DNA from: Phytophthora hibernalis
Lineage: Eukaryota; Oomycota; Peronosporomycetes; Peronosporales; Peronosporaceae
Reading direction: 5' to 3'
Length of the DNA stretch: 64,000 bases
Assembly: GCA_012656075.1 (NCBI GenBank)
Contig: JAAKBF010000091.1
Coordinates: 310,001-374,000 of the forward strand
Under the pieces are notes generated by a model. It did no database searches. It saw nothing but the letters and a program-made list of their open reading frames with translations, and was not told where the DNA came from. The position numbers and the translations under genes were made by a program. Shown in pieces: positions 34,572-46,007 of this stretch (positions within the stretch are counted from its first letter, which is position 1; every line of letters starts with the position of its first letter).

Positions 34572-35255
34572 ATGTTGTACGAATGTTAACCCAGGTTAGA
34601 ATTAATCCCTCATTCTTCGGGATTCCCAGTATAAATAAGCTGTATAGTTCTCAAATCGTCTCTTCGGCTGAAGACTTTCAAGCGCAGAGAAATCATCGAC
34701 GACTGCATCGAGGTGGGTACGCCGCTAGCTCCTACTTTCACTGCAATTTACTGTCAAGAACACATACGTGTATGTATCTGCTACTTCAAGTACTACAATG
34801 ATCACAGGCCACATAAATACTTAGGGGGTGTCTCATTCGGGGGCAGGTTAACTGGTACTCGAGTTTCTTGAACTCGTTAACCCCGGCAGGAAAGATTTGC
34901 GTAAAAATGTCAGTCTCGGAGTATTACTGTAAAATAAAACAATACAGGAAGCAACGACACAATACACCTTTGCCCGTTCAAGTTCGCAGCAGTGTCAGGC
35001 AAAATGGTTTGAGTTCCAGCTTTTGACATTTTTGATTTTTAGGTAATCCAATGTGGCTCGGTAGTAAAGTTTGATGTATCTCAGATACTATAATATCTGT
35101 GGCCACTTTCAATAATCTACCGTCACCGCGCTTTCGTCACCTACGATACAGATACTTAAAGTTCATGAAATTTATATGGTTAGCCGTCTTACGCTTTCGC
35201 GCCGGCCTTGCTACATGTAGCTACTTACTATGTTCACTCTACTCACAACAATGTC
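34572..35255. other. Gene-free interval, AT-rich
   Basis: About 680 bp with no convincing coding sequence. A perfect 10-bp palindrome, CTACATGTAG, lies at 35211-35220, close to the 3' end of the START-domain gene. The rest is AT-rich and unremarkable. Confidence 0.4.
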
Positions 35256-37267
35256 TTAATCGTCGATGTCTAACTGATTAGATGTCGACGCTGGCAGCGG
35301 CATGGCGTGCTGGTGTTGGGACGCCTCCCAGTCAGCCAGGCGGCTCTCGCGCATCTGGTTTGCGTTGACGCTCGGGTTTGAACGCGATCGCTGTGTGGAT
35401 CTGTTCCTGCTCATCTTGGCATACTCACTTTGAAGCGAGCGCAACAATGCTTCCTGCTCACCAATAGAGTGCTCCATCTCGTGAAAGCCAGTATTAGCTT
35501 GCAGCGCAGCCGTAGCAGCCGCCGCAGCCTCGGCCGATGAGTAAGTGGAGCTGGACATCGACAACGAGCTGTACATCGACGATGCCGAGTTGTATGCCGA
35601 CGAGACGGACGAGGAGCCTATGGAGCCGTTCATCGTTGGCTGGCTGCTCCTCCTACTAATCGGTGGGCGTTTAACACTACGTGTTGCTTGTTCGTAGTGA
35701 TGCATTTGATGCTGCTGCTCATTAACGAAGCGTTGAACCGGGGTCTGCTGGTGGGCTCCGCTGAGGTACTTTCGTTTTTCATTTTCCAGATAGCGCTGCT
35801 TCAGGCGTTGCAAGCGCTGTGCCTCGGAAATGGCAGCGTGCATGGCACTTCCGCTAGGGCCATCGCCCAGAATCGCGAATTCTACGACAGACTCATCGTC
35901 GTCATCCACATCCTCCTCATCGTCGTCCACGGTCGGAACATTTGTCGACGGCGCAGCAACTCCACCAAGCAGGAAGTCGTCCATGCGCTGCCCCTTGCGG
36001 TCAAGACGGCCGGAATACAAGCAGCGTAGACAGAAGCGTTCAGGGATCACTGCACTGGGGTGTTCGGCACTGCGCCGCTCGTGGTGCGGAAGACACAACG
36101 TGTACGTCATCAAACAGCGACCACAAGCAGCCTCGCCACACGCACGGCACTGGGTCAAATGGCGCTTCAACCTGCCAAAACGCTTGCCACATGCCGTGCA
36201 CTGCAGGCGGTGGCGTCCATGAGCCTTCAACGCATTGCGGCGTGCAAAAACTGTTCCTTAGGCAACACCAGACCATGGCGCATAATGTACTTGACATCGG
36301 CGCTGTGTTCGACCTCGACCAGAGTAGGCGCCAATCGGGTAAGGAACGCTCGTGTCATAATGGCCGGTGCACTGCCGCATGGGTCCAGATAGCCACGAGC
36401 AATGACCTGCACGTTGTTGGCGCGCTTGTCGTGACGGTACACGGTGGTGCAGCTCATCTGAGCTCGCACGAGGTCAAACTCGCGGCGGTTCATGGCATCC
36501 ACGTGCTCAAAGCCCAGCGATTGCTGCACCTTGACGAGCAGCGGTTCACCTTTAGGACCCACCACACGCCGCGAGTACTCGACAAAGGCGAAGTCACGGG
36601 GCGAAATGAACTTGTCGGCGGGGCTCAGATGTGCCATCCACTTGATGCCGAAGAAGTGGAACGGATCCTCAGGTGTCTGCACCTCGAAGCTGCGCAGTAC
36701 TGCCGCATCCAAGAAGAGTTCTCGGTACAAGTCCGTCATGACGGCGCGCTCGTCCAGCGTGGCGTCGCAGTAGAGTCCGTACTCGACGTCCTCGAGCGAC
36801 ATGTCGTGGATCTGGCCGCTCACCACGTAGTGACGCAAGCCGCCATTGGAGGCCTCCGTCGCGTCCTCTAGCTCATTTACAGCGACGTCCTTGCCGCGCT
36901 TCTTGCGGTACAGCGTCACGTGTGGGCGTCGGTAGTGCACCTTCCACTGGTCGCGGTGTTCATTTACAAGTTCGTTGTTGTTGCTGTCCTCACACGCGAA
37001 CATGCCGGTGAGTTCGAGCGCGTCGGCCGTGAGTTGCTCGCAGGTTTCGCGCAGATCTTCCACTTGTTCCTCCGTCACGTGAACCGCTGGCAAGTGCTCG
37101 TCCGCGAGTGGGAAGCGCCTTCGCGGGTTCAAGAACTGCATCTCAATGGACAGCGCGTCTCCACCAGCGCTGCGGAAGCCGTAGCCATTGGTGGTGCCTG
37201 CCACGCTCACGGGAGCGACCGTGGAGGCGCTATCCGAACTGTTGGAGCGTCTGTGGCCGCTGCTCAT
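35256..37267 (-). CDS. START-domain protein with FYVE-like zinc finger (oomycete family)
   Basis: Starts MSSGHRRSNSSDSASTVAPV. Residues about 60-330 form a START-like lipid-binding fold (DATLDERAVMTDLYRELFLD, HFFGIKWMAHLSPADKFISP, VYRHDKRANNVQVIARGYLD). A FYVE-related finger follows: CTACGKRFGRLKRHLTQCRA, CGEAACGRC, and RFCLRCLYSGR, with the CxxC pairs spaced as in FYVE. The tail is acidic and then Ser/Ala/Gln-rich. START-FYVE proteins are greatly expanded in oomycetes and are presumed to bind lipids at endosomal membranes; ligands are unknown. The frame breaks at A5 (36246-36250, TTTTT on the coding strand); a sixth T gives EQFFARRNALKAHGRHR. Alternative start at 37327. It ends ...STSNQLDIDD. 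Confidence 0.85.
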
Positions 37268-37529
37268 TGTCTTGACCAGGGAGCAGTCGGTCTCCTCCGG
37301 GTGATACGACAATGCAGAAAAGGCCACAGCGACAACACGCGGTGCTGGTCGCCATTGGCGAGGAGTTGATTTGACGTCTTTGCTTGCTTGACCGCAGCGT
37401 CAGTGATACAGAGCGCAAGGGCAGGCCGTCGAACTGGATAGTGCAGGCAAAGCGGGGACCATTTTGCCTCGAAAGAGCTCACTTTTGATGAAGTGCTGCT
37501 GTAAACCTTATCGGATACTACGTACAGTA

Positions 37530-37545
37530 GTACATGTACATGTAC
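37530..37545. repeat. Perfect 16-bp palindrome GTACATGTACATGTAC
   Basis: Two overlapping TACATGTA octamers make a fully self-complementary 16-mer, about 265 bp upstream of the START gene ATG. TACATGTA recurs in other non-coding parts of the window. Could be a dimeric regulator site or a cruciform; function unknown. Confidence 0.7.
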
Positions 37546-37851
37546 TTCTGAAGTGTACAGTATTAATATTTTGTCGGCGACATACATGGACGGTCTCCGC
37601 TACTTTTGACACTTGAAGTTTGTATGCCCTCGACTATTTCGATACCATCCCTTTTGCTGAACCAAAGTCACTTGCATTTTGTATGTTAGAGGTTTCACCA
37701 ATTCACTTTTCGGTTCGATAACGCTGCTGCGTTGCAAATCCGATGCGAACGAATCAGGAGGAATTATAATACAACGAGAAAGCACAGGAAACCCACGCGA
37801 AAGTGGCGGTCGGAGGCAGAATTTGAGTGTCAAGTTGAGACTCTGAGGCTT

Positions 37852-37883
37852 GACCCAACTTGGGTCCCAAGTGGGTAACCCAC
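37852..37883. repeat. Three overlapping short palindromes
   Basis: GACCCAACTTGGGTC (37852-37866), CTTGGGTCCCAAG (37859-37871) and GTGGGTAACCCAC (37871-37883) overlap. Each has 6-7 bp arms around one central base. The whole is flanked by GGCTT and AAGCC, so it could fold into hairpins. Confidence 0.65.
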
Positions 37884-38992
37884 TGTGGGTTACATGCACA
37901 AGCCCGCCTCTGCTCGAGCACGGCAGCCATTCGGTCCCAGAGAAGGCCCGGCGCCAACGGGGATGTCCTCGACTACCCGTCGAGCTGATCGGCCGCGCCG
38001 AGCTCAACAAAATGTTGAGCTACAGCTCTGGAGATGGGTTCTGTCACGATGCCTGCTCCATGGCAAAGTGAACTCTTCAGGGCTTTGTCAGGACTCGTTA
38101 GGGAAAGACTCTCACTGAAAGAGCGGCATACGCAGTTGCGTTCGTGAGACTGGAAGCTCATTTCAAGGACATTAGAGTTTTCAGAGCGGGCCGTTGGCTA
38201 CATGTACTGCAGCATGTTGCTCAGCAACTGCAAAAGTGTACACATGACTGCCAGTCGGCGACTGGTACAATTTCAAAACTGTATCAAAGCAGGATGACCC
38301 TGTGAGTCACACACAGGCTGTGACCCATGTCAGTGCAACATGACGCTCGTCCCTGTACGATGCTGTTTTCCATGTGGTGGTCGCGCTTCAGCGGATCCCG
38401 TCAAATTGACGGCCAATCCCTCCACTTGCGTTCGCCTGTGTGCTGCCTCGATTGGTGGCCGGCGCCACTCCGGTGACACGAGCTTACTGTACCGGTACCT
38501 TGTCAGGCCAAGTGCTCATCTCCAGTCTGCAAGCTGTTGTCGTGTGTCATGTACCTGCGTCGCATTATGCATACAGACAGACATGGTCTCCGATCCATTG
38601 CACTGCAATTTGCAGCCTGCTGGTTTCAACAAGCCTTGCTGGTCAAATCAAGATCAAACCACGTCGCCTTTGCGTACCGGTATACGTGTAGTGCCGGCCA
38701 GGCGCCGTGTGACCACGACGTGCAAGATGCCCATCAGATGCAGCGCTAGATTTTTTTACTTGTCATAGAATATGGATCAGATCGAAATCATTCCACACCA
38801 AAAACGCAGGACTGCTGCTTGGGCGTTTTCACGTGATTCACGTGCGTAGCTCGGTTGATCAAGGATCGTCCAGGAATATTGATCGGGCTCTCTTGTTGCC
38901 CAACTCTCCACTTCGTGCATGCAGACATCCACGACAACTTGTCGGACAAGTGCTCCATGGCCTTCAATCCGAGAGCATTTTCGCGAAAAGCT

Positions 38993-40601
38993 TCATGATC
39001 GGAGCTCATTCGCTTGACCCACTCGGCAGTGCGGATAGTTCTCCGCTAGCCAGTGAGCGGCTTCAACATGTCCACCGATCAAAGCGTCACGCACAGCTCG
39101 ACGTGTGCATCCTTCGATGCAGTTTTCATGCAAAAAGTAGAGAACTTCCAGGTGTCCAAACCACGCAGCGCCATCCATCGCTTCGGTCGTGCAGCCCTCA
39201 GAGCGATGCTCACACAACCAGGACACAACGTCAATGTGACCGCATCGCGCAGCAGTGTTCATAGCTTTCTGAGTACACCCTTCGCTGCGGTTGAAGTGAA
39301 GGAATTGTACGACGTCCAAGTGACCAAAGCATGCTGCCGCATCCATCGCTTCAGTTGTGCAGCCTTCGGCCCGGTTTTCGTGGAGGAACCGCACGATAGA
39401 AAGGTACCCGCCGCCTGCTGCACGATCGATAGCCCTCTCCGTACAACCTTCGCTTCGATTCTCGTGCAGGAACTTGACGATGTCCAAGTGACCACCTCCT
39501 GCTGCTGAATTCATAGCCCATGGGCTGCAACCTTGTCGATGGGTGTGTAAGAATCGCACAACCTCTAAGTGACCCTCAGCAGCTGAGTAGTCCATTGCCA
39601 AGTACGAACAGCCTTCATGGCGACGTTCGTGTAAGAACTGCACAACTGCGAGGTGTCCACCCCGCGCTGCGCCATCCATAGCATTGCTGGTACATCCTTC
39701 GCGGCGGTTTTCATGCAGGAACCTGACAATTTCTAAATGTCCCCGCGCGCCGCTCCATTCATCGCATCGGTAGTGCAGCCCCCACTCGAATTGGCATGCA
39801 GCCACTTCACCACACCGAGATGTCCGTACTCCGCCGCATGATCCATGATCAAAGGCGAACTATCATCAGCTCCAGGAAGCAATAACTCCCCCTATGCTCA
39901 AACAACCATCGCAGCAGTGCGAGATCTCCACGCTTCGCCGCGAACACCATAGCATGAACGGTGCACCCTTCACTACGATTCGTGTACAACCAATGCACCA
40001 TTTGCACGTTGCCGTACCAAACAGCAAAGTTCATGGCGTACTTCGTACAGCCTTCGTCTCGGTTAGCCGCCAGCCACTGCACAACGTGGACATGTCCTCG
40101 AGCCCCCGCTTCGTCCATGGCATGATATGAACAGCCCTCTGCGCGATTGTCATGCAACCATTGTACAACTTGAAGGTGGCCGTGAGCCGCCGCTAGATCC
40201 ATGGCCTTGGTGCTGGCCTGCAGGTCGGGGATCGCCTTGTGCAGCCATTTGACGACTTGGAGCTGACCGTGTTCCGCTGCATGGTCCAGAACTGCTCCGT
40301 AGCCATTGAAGTCTGGGTCGTACGCTGTCAACCATTGCAGCAATTGAATATCTCCTCGTTGCGCTGCCGACCGGAAGCAACTGCGATTGGAGAGCGGCCT
40401 CAGACGCCGCGAGGTGGCGCCGAGACGCTGTAGCAGCTGCAAATAGCCATAGTCCAGCGCTTGCGGGATGTTCCAGAGCTGAGAGCCGTCCAAATACACC
40501 GAGATGAGAGCTGCAACGTGCGGGACGAAGCCCAAAGCCTCCTGTCGCTCGCGCCAAACGACCTGCACGCAAGTGAGCAAAGGTGTCCGAGCTGAGACCA
40601 T
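38993..40601 (-). CDS. Ankyrin-repeat protein (oomycete HENRSEGCT type)
   Basis: The N-terminal part (MVSARTPLLTCVQVVWRERQ ... LISVYLDGSQLWNIPQALDY) is followed by about 14 ankyrin-like repeats of 27-33 residues. A typical unit is GHLEVVQWLHDNRAEGC with (S/T)xxAMDxAA. This repeat style forms very large families in oomycetes; the units stack into a protein-binding solenoid. Two frame breaks, at five Cs (39888-39892) and four Cs (39741-39744), are cured by one more G each on the coding strand, giving EHRGELLLPGADDSSPL and GAARGGHLEIVRFLHENRR. The ATG at 40601 is preferred. No signal peptide and no second domain. Partner unknown. Confidence 0.85.
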
Positions 40602-41069
40602 GGCGAAATACACAACTGATTTGAAAACTGGTTCAAAAACACGGCGAAACGGTGTGAATGTAAGTTTGTCAATGGTATTCGCATCACCTTTGCTGGTTTA
40701 GTCTTGACTCAACTTCACCGAGTTAGCGCAATCTCTTGAGTCTTGTTGGTCTGGCACTGACGACGGACGGCGCGACGCTGGGTTTAATCGCTCCAATCGA
40801 TTCAGATTTCCCACTAGCGTCTGCTGTGGAGGTTGTTGAGATTGTTGCTTCAGAGGCTGCCTGGGACGTCGGCTCTATCCGGACGCTCTTGCTGTTGCCA
40901 GCACTAACCCCAACGCGTCGGGTTTTCGTGGCTGGTGGGCGGGTTCGGTCAATGAGCTTTGGTAGTCGTTGGGCTGGGAGAAACGTGAGCGCTACGGACC
41001 TGTTACAACAAACGAAAATGGTCGTTATATCAAGTACCAGAGTCAATGAGGAAGAGTTGACGACAGCGC
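40602..41069. other. Interval between ankyrin gene and SPT3
   Basis: About 470 bp holding the ankyrin gene promoter and the 3' flank of SPT3 (both on the minus strand). Opposed open frames of about 100 codons (40723-41137) lack recognisable features and partly overlap the SPT3 last exon. Not called. Confidence 0.35.
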
Positions 41070-42579
41070 TTACTCGACGTCATCTTTCAATAGCGGAGTC
41101 TCCAGCTGCTTCAGCTCGCCACCTGTCCGGTTCTTGATCGCCAGCTCCACTAACCGACCGATGCTGCAAGATATCGGACACCAGAAAAATGTTAGTTATT
41201 CATCATCCGCATACACGTTTGTGAGACGTACTTGTGGTAAGCGACAAAGTTGAGGAACTCGAGCGATGCACGCGACATCTTCCCAAGGCCTAGCCATTCC
41301 CTAAATTGCTGCGCCTTGTTGTTCATGAAGTTCAGTTTCCGCCCTCTAGCAAACACGTCGTAGATGGACCAGTCCATCGTCTTTGTGCGCTCGTCCGCGA
41401 ATCGTATCCGCTCCTGTACCGGTACACGCATTAATATCAGTAATTAGTCTCCTAAGCTTCTGTCAACTCATCAACGTAACACCGTACCAGGAATGCTTCG
41501 TTGAACACTGCATCAGTTTCAGACACGGCGAAGAGGTCGAGTTCCTCTGCAAGCTCCTCTTCTTCAACAACTTCTAGCTCGTTCTCCTCGTGCTTCGTCT
41601 CTCCACGAAACTCTCGCCAGCGTCCGTAGTATATTGCCTCCCTCGAAGATTTCTACTAATGTCTGCAGCAAATGCCAAATCATTACTGGTCAGTAACAAC
41701 TTCGCTACTCGCTCTCATCAACGCAGCTTACCCGCAGACACGACGACGCTGTCAGCACTTCTGGGTCCACCGATCCCAATACCTTCCGCATGTGATCACC
41801 AACTACAACACCACATCATCAGTACAACCACCACCGATCTTAACAGCCTGCAACGACTCACCCAGCGCCTGCGCCTCTTCCACCGCCGTCACACAGGACT
41901 GCGTGCTGTCACCGAACGTGCTCATCATAGCACTGATGGTGTGCAGCATCAAGGACGCCTTCTTGCCTTTCTTGCCCGTGTCATGTTTCACTCCACAGGC
42001 ACAAACCTCCTCGAAGAACTCGCCCTCTGCGACCTGCCAGCGAGGCTTATACTTTGGTTTGGCTGGTGCGTAGTGCGGCACCTCTGCGGGCGCGACGTAC
42101 GCACTGTTCGGGTGTTTAGGCAAAGCTGCTCCGTCGGTTGCACTTGGTCCAGCGGAGCGTAAACTTCGCTGCTGCAGCATCTTGAGGTACGGGTCGGACT
42201 TGACGGCCATTGCCGGGTCCAGTGCAGGCTCCTTCTCCTCCGTCTTGGCTTCGTCCTCTCTAGCAGCTTCCGCAGTGGTTTCCTGCTTGCGTTGCCGCTT
42301 CTCGCGGATGTAATTGAGCATTTTCTTCTTCTGCTCGAGTGGTAGAGCCTTCCACGCATTGGTCTGCGGTTGTAGAGAGAACACATTAGGAAATATGAGG
42401 AATTCCAGTGATGAAGAGGTGACGCGCACCTCTTTGTAGGGATATTGACACTGGATGGCGTGGAACAGGCGGTGCACTTGCTCCAGCAGAGGCAGACGAG
42501 CGAGGTCTTGCAATCCGTACTCGTTCTCGGCGCCCGGAACATCGCCGCTTGGGCCCGGCGAGCGCTCGGCGTCAGACAT
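41070..42579 (-). CDS. SAGA subunit SPT3 (SUPT3H family), with N-terminal extension
   Basis: At least six exons from MSDAERSPGPSGDVPGAENE (ATG 42579). After about 150 residues of basic/acidic extension comes the histone fold, LMLHTISAMMSTFGDSTQSC, continued over introns by VLGSVDPEVLTASSCLR. An acidic linker (ELEVVEEEELAEELDLFAVS) leads to the conserved C-terminal part: ERIRFADERTKTMDWSIYDV, KAQQFREWLGLGKMSRASLE and, from a last exon, IGRLVELAIKNRTGGELKQL, stop 41070-41072. In human SUPT3H the aligned parts are the SMMYSLGDARRP histone fold and the KASKFRDWL region. SPT3 works with SPT8/TBP in SAGA. The extension before the histone fold is unusual. TACCGGTA (41417-41424) lies in an intron. 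Confidence 0.8.
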
Positions 42580-42750
42580 TATTGCCGCAACCAACGTTTG
42601 TGCTGCGAATAGTTACATTTTAAACACAAATTTAAAAACTTAAAAAGTTTTAAAATTGATTTTACTACAGGATGGAATTGTCGAAAACTTGTGACTTTCT
42701 TCGGACCCTAGCCTGCATTCACAACCAATTCTGACGAAGCCGAAAGAAAG

Positions 42751-42810
42751 CCCAAGCTTAAGAGTTTTCCGCCCAAGCTTAAGAGTTTTCCGCCCAAGCT
42801 AAAGTTCTCG
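42751..42810. repeat. 21-bp tandem repeat, about 2.9 copies
   Basis: CCCAAGCTTAAGAGTTTTCC plus G is present exactly at 42751-42771 and 42772-42792, with a diverged third copy to about 42810. It lies in the divergent region between SPT3 and the next plus-strand gene. Confidence 0.9.
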
Positions 42811-42842
42811 GCATTCGGAGTCGGAATATCAATCTGTGTATC

Positions 42843-43347
42843 ATGACGGAGCTGTTAACTGTTGCGCAACCCAGAGTGCCGCGAAACCCAGCCGGTGGCA
42901 TTTATAATCGACTGGCACCTCAAGGAGTTGGGTGAGTTCGTCGACCGAGCGAACGCTCTCGTCGGTGCTCCTGGCGTACCGCAGCCTAGCTTCTGGCTGA
43001 GCAGACGCCCGCCCAATATGACGTGCGATTCTCTTATGACGGATATTATCATGCACATTGCTCAAGTAGGCGGAGAGCGCTTCGGGCGTGTGCTCGTTGT
43101 GACGGATGGCTATGTGTCTTATGGCCACGTGATATGTCGATTGCACGACATCGAGACTAACGACCTCATGCAAGCAGCTATGGCAGCGGCGCTATTACTG
43201 AGCGGATCGCTACTACAGGGTTTGTTGTGGTGGACGAAGGCAAACCGTCTGCCAGACCCGCGAGACGCATTGGCCCCCAGGTGTCTGGCTGGATACCAGC
43301 TTTTGGATGATCGGCGGCCTCATTCCTCCCTGATGCTGAGCTTTTGA
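42843..43347 (+). CDS. Hypothetical small protein, possibly membrane-associated
   Basis: Not recognised. The ATG at 42843 gives MTELLTVAQPRVPRNPAGGI. A GTGAGT...CCTAG intron (about 42930-42990) would join in phase to FWLSRRPPNMTCDSLMTDII. A second possible intron (donor GTAGGC near 43066) would lead to QAAMAAALLLSGSLLQGLLW, a likely membrane segment. Without splicing the same frame runs on to 43347. Head-to-head with SPT3, 263 bp apart, with the 21-bp tandem repeat between them. A small mitochondrial membrane protein is one possibility. Low confidence because no family match is evident and an opposite-strand frame is also open. Confidence 0.35.
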
Positions 43348-43541
43348 GCAATGCTCTGGTTGCAAGGCGATTGAAGACACTCAAAATTTGATTAATCAAG
43401 GCAAAAATCGCAATATCCTCGGTACCCGATAAACGGTACACGTTGCGTAGACGTGCGTTTTTCGATGTCATCGGTTAAGCTTGAAGCGACCGTCATTTGG
43501 CGACAAGACGCCTAAGCCGCGAATCTATTGATCCAGTGGCT

Positions 43542-45234
43542 ATGGCGCCGAGCGAACACAGCAGCGAGGCGTGCGTCCCCAGCGTGCGCGAGTTCTACGA
43601 CGGCCTCTTCCACTCGCCCATCTACGCGGAGCTGCACCGTGTGCTGCAACGTGGGCTTCCACCCGCGCGGCGAGACGCACGTGAGTTCGAGCGCCGCGGC
43701 CGTCGCAGCCGTCGGCCACGTCTTGAGGGCGACGCGCCCGCCAACCAGTTCCAGGCGCAGTATCCGGCCGACAGATTCCAGCTGCAACTCTACGACGCGC
43801 TGCTGGACGTGGACGCGCAACACGACGCGCGACGTGACGCCCGCTGACGATTCTGGACGTGGGCTGCGGCGCTGGCGGCGGACTGTGCGAGCTGCAGACG
43901 CTGTACCCCAAGGCGGAGGTGGCGGGACTGGACCTGTCGATCCAGGCGCTGGAACGCAGCAAGGAGACGTGGAACCGCTTCACACAGCAGGTGCCAGAGT
44001 TCCAGGACCGGAAGCTGCGGCTGTACCACCACTCGTGCGAGAGGATGAAGGGGCTGCCCACCCACTCGGTGGACGTTGCTGTGGGCGTGCAGAGCTTGCA
44101 GGAGGTGCAGAATCTGGGCAGGGCCGTCAATGAGCTGGCACGAGTGCTGAAACCGGGAGGGCTGCTCTTCGTGGCGGACTTTATCCCGCCCGACGTGGCG
44201 GCCGACCACCTCGAACACTCGTTGCTGTCCCCCATTTCGTCCGCGCAGAACAAGACGCCGCTGTTTGAGATTGTACAGGAGCAGCTGGTGTCGTTCGAGG
44301 CAGCCATGGGCGCCAAACTCAGCTCGGGATCCACACAGGAGCTGATTCATCAATTCACGCCCCAGGAGTTCCACTCGGAGCTTGAGGCCTTTTTCTTCGT
44401 CGAACACTCGCCATTGTACGAGTTGTTGCGTCGTGATCAGATGGGATACCGCTTGCTGTGTTTGCGCAAGACGGAGGACTGCAGCACCGATGAAGAGGAA
44501 GATATCCGACATGTGAGCGATTGGGTTGGCGATAGCGGGGGCTACTCATCTGACGAGGAGATCCAGGACGATGATGCGCCCAACTACTATCCGTATCAGG
44601 ATTTGTTCCCCCAACTCGATGTTCTCAAGGACAACTACAACGTGATTTTGGAAGAGATGATGGCTGTGCAGCAATGGCGACTTGGCCATTTTGGCCAGAG
44701 AAACACTACACGGAAGGCGATAGCGAGTGGCGTGTGTTTCCGTTCTGCTATACCTTCCCGGCCTACGACGCTTCCAAGACATCGTGGGTGTCCCCTACGT
44801 GCGCGATGTGTCCACGCACAGCGGAACTTCTCAGAAGTCTACCTGGAATCCGCACAGCACTCTTTTCGAAGCTCGGTCCGAATACGACTTTGTCTGCGCA
44901 TCGAGGTTGGGCAGACCTGGCCAACCATGTTCTGCGTTGCCATTTCCCGATTGTAGTGCCCACACTGTCTACCGGGGCCCCGTGCTGCGCGATGGTGGTG
45001 GGTGGAGAGACCACGTACCATGCCGAGCGCGAGTTCATCGTGTTCGATGACAGCAAACTGCACTACGCGTTCAATCACCACCCGGACAAAACCCGTCTCG
45101 TGCTGATTATCGACTTCTATCGTCCGGACCACCTGCCTAGGGGTCGAGCACGGGGAGGCCACTCGGACGAGCTGGACGAGTTCATCGAGACTTTTGGCAG
45201 ACAGTCGCTACTTGGAGGCAGTGGCGAGAACTGA
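43542..45234 (+). CDS. Class I SAM methyltransferase fused to aspartyl/asparaginyl beta-hydroxylase
   Basis: The N-terminus (MAPSEHSSEACVPSVREFYD) is joined over a 68-bp intron (43681-43748) to FQAQYPADRFQLQLYDALLD. The SAM site follows: LTILDVGCGAGGGLCELQ, acidic GLDLS, then VGVQSLQEVQNLGRAVNELA and RVLKPGGLLFVADF. After an acidic linker (YSSDEEIQDDDAPNYYPYQD) comes a complete ASPH-type domain with both Fe-binding His positions, SAHRGWADLANHVLRCHFPI and FIVFDDSKLHYAFNHHPDKT, ending RLVLIIDFYRPDHLP. ASPH enzymes hydroxylate Asp/Asn using 2-oxoglutarate. Three frame breaks: near 43645; at CCC before LTILDV (about 43848), cured by one C; and at GG near 44674, where GGG restores QQWATWPFWPEKHY. 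The open linker frame supports one fused gene. Substrates unknown. Confidence 0.82.
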
Positions 45235-45317
45235 GAACAAGAAGCACATACTGACGATAGAGGAGAGCGTGATTAATACGGGGTTATCTGCACCCGACGA
45301 CGTCGCTCTACACCTCG

Positions 45318-45975
45318 TCACCCCTGCTTAATCTTAATGTTAAATAAACCTGTCCATACATCAACGTCAGCCACACCCAAGTCCATTTCCCACCCCAACA
45401 GGCAGTACAGTACGTACATCCAGGAAGCGCGCGAGCATCAGGAACGTCGGCATTGACGATGGCTGTGAGTCCGAGGTTAGCGAGGGCGCCTCGGATCAGC
45501 CCACAGGGGAAGACGAGGAAGAGCAGCGCCATCTCCCTTGTCTCCTGATCCGTCGCCGCGGAGATGCCCGCGAGCCAGCGGAAGCTGAAGTCCTGCACCA
45601 CGAACACGCCTCGGTGGTTGGTCTGCAGCTTGTCGATCTGCTTCTTGAAGATGGCGATCCAGAAGTCCTTGCACACGAACTTGATCACGTCCAGCGGCTC
45701 CAGCATGCGCGGCCTGTCTCTGGCCACACGCTCGGCGAAGCGGCAGCCCACGTCGTAGCCCATGGCCTCTAACTTGACGATGACGGCCTCACGGTGGGCT
45801 GCCTCCTCTTCGGGCGTGGGGCGCCGCCCTCCGCCTGCCACGGGTAGCGCTCCAGCTGCTCAATAACCACACATCAACGCTTGTATAACGCTATAATACA
45901 CTGCAGGAGACCGACCATGGAGCGCACAATCTCGCCGTAGAGCTGCTGGAAGCAGCCATCCGCCACCTCCTTCAT
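45318..45975 (-). CDS. TRAPP complex subunit TRAPPC6 (Trs33/Bet3 fold)
   Basis: Three exons. Exon 1 (45975, MKEVADGCFQQLYGEIVRSM) is joined in phase to the main exon, which carries VKLEAMGYDVGCRFAERVAR, LDVIKFVCKDFWIAIFKKQI and DKLQTNHRGVFVVQDFSFRW. A last short exon after a GTACGT...GGACAG intron encodes LFNIKIKQG, stop 45318-45320. The CKDFW...KKQ.D.L.TNH.G signature is specific to TRAPPC6/Trs33. TRAPP is the exchange factor for Rab1/Ypt1 in ER-Golgi traffic. Reading straight through the last intron would give a false C-terminus. Divergent from PEX22; convergent with the methyltransferase-hydroxylase gene, 84 bp away. Confidence 0.93.
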
Positions 45976-46007
45976 CTTTGCTTTTTTAATTACCGGTATT
46001 GAAAAGT

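Larger units (their letters stand above)
37268..38992. other. 1.7-kb gene-poor region with palindromes
   Basis: The longest gene-free stretch outside the transposon block. Short frames here (longest about 140 codons at 38340) lack protein-like composition and are not called. It holds the 16-bp palindrome at 37530-37545, a palindrome cluster at 37852-37883, TACATGTA at 38199, and TACCGGTA at 38490 and 38675. It may be a regulatory region or an eroded repeat; I cannot tell which. Confidence 0.45.

Noticed and set aside
38340..38768. 142-codon plus-strand frame, Cys/Arg-rich
   Set aside because: No family feature, no splice or promoter context, overlapping frames of similar quality; treated as chance.
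40723..41137. Opposed frames of 107 and 133 codons
   Set aside because: Low-complexity Ser/Thr/Val text partly overlapping the last SPT3 exon; no support for either strand.
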